5,257 nucleotides of DNA from JBNKEI01 sp050288705 (GTDB lineage: Bacteria > Myxococcota > Myxococcia > Myxococcales > UBA5297), in assembly GCA_050288705.1 (NCBI GenBank), contig JBNKEI010000192.1, positions 1-5,257 of the forward strand. Reading direction: 5' to 3'. Made by a program: the position numbers and the translations under genes. Every line of letters begins with the position of its first letter. The stretch's first letter is position 1. The notes under the pieces are model-generated. The model made no database searches and was not told the origin of the DNA. It saw only the letters and a program-made list of their open reading frames with translations. Positions 5,178 through 5,257 of the stretch are shown here, piece after piece.

Positions 5178-5257
5178 TATTCGCGCCAATTCTGCCAGTC
5201 CTCTCTCCCTTTGGGCTAATCTATGCACACATTTTTTTTCGCGAATTTCCATCCCTG

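Larger units (their letters stand above)
4860..5257. other. Upstream region of ilvE without a confident gene
   Basis: This stretch should carry the ilvE promoter. On the minus strand a TTGTCG at about 4982-4987 could be a -35 box, with TAGTCT about 18 bases on as a poor -10. A short Leu/Val-rich open frame, a weak hairpin with a T-run and several strong hairpins are listed separately. A T8 run is at 5232-5239. On the minus strand an open frame enters from the right edge and stops at 5151-5153; it is too short to call. Confidence 0.5.

Noticed and set aside
5223..5257. Plus-strand ATG at 5223 with an open frame to the edge
   Set aside because: Only 11 codons are visible, it crosses a T8 run and lacks any ribosome site.
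4860..5257. T-box or known riboswitch upstream of ilvE
   Set aside because: The conserved T-box core and the signature motifs of TPP, cobalamin or glycine riboswitches are not present on either strand as far as I can see.
1..5257. CRISPR array, tRNA, rRNA, insertion sequence or phage genes
   Set aside because: No regularly spaced long direct repeats, no cloverleaf with a CCA-type acceptor and no transposase or integrase frame were found.

Overview
The window reads as bacterial chromosome, most likely from an uncultured or little-studied member of the Myxococcota / former Deltaproteobacteria. The main clues are a PilZ protein of the TIGR02266 type (a domain family expanded in myxobacteria), a lipoprotein with an evenly spaced four-cysteine segment just after its lipid-anchor cysteine (common in myxobacterial lipoproteins), and a GreB-type factor with a charged N-terminal extension. 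Base composition looks moderate to AT-leaning, well below that of Myxococcus itself, so the placement is tentative.

Layout from left to right. Positions 1-829 (minus) are the N-terminal part of a secreted lipoprotein with a Cys-rich linker, an Ig-like domain and the start of a GH43-like beta-propeller; it runs off the left edge. Positions 830-1232 are a noncoding gap with several repeats, including a 12-bp inverted pair, 10-bp-phased AATAC repeats and a strong hairpin. Positions 1233-1919 (minus) encode a coiled-coil lipoprotein. Positions 2044-2622 (minus) encode greB. A 157-190 bp divergent gap separates greB from a plus-strand gene at 2813-3724, which starts with TTG and joins a helical N-terminus, a PilZ domain and a shortened receiver-like domain. 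This gene converges with a type II branched-chain aminotransferase (ilvE, 3744-4859, minus), leaving 19 bp between the stops. Positions 4860-5257 hold no confident gene, but they contain a possible 19-codon leader peptide rich in Leu and Val codons, a weak hairpin followed by a T-run, and a cluster of hairpins inside a possible closing helix.

The genes do not form one pathway. They are mostly single transcription units: surface carbohydrate processing or binding, envelope structure, transcript cleavage, second-messenger or phospho-signalling, and branched-chain amino acid metabolism. The parts most worth a second look are the PilZ/pseudo-receiver protein, the possible attenuator and structured RNA upstream of ilvE, and the 10-bp tandem duplication that contains the ilvE stop codon.
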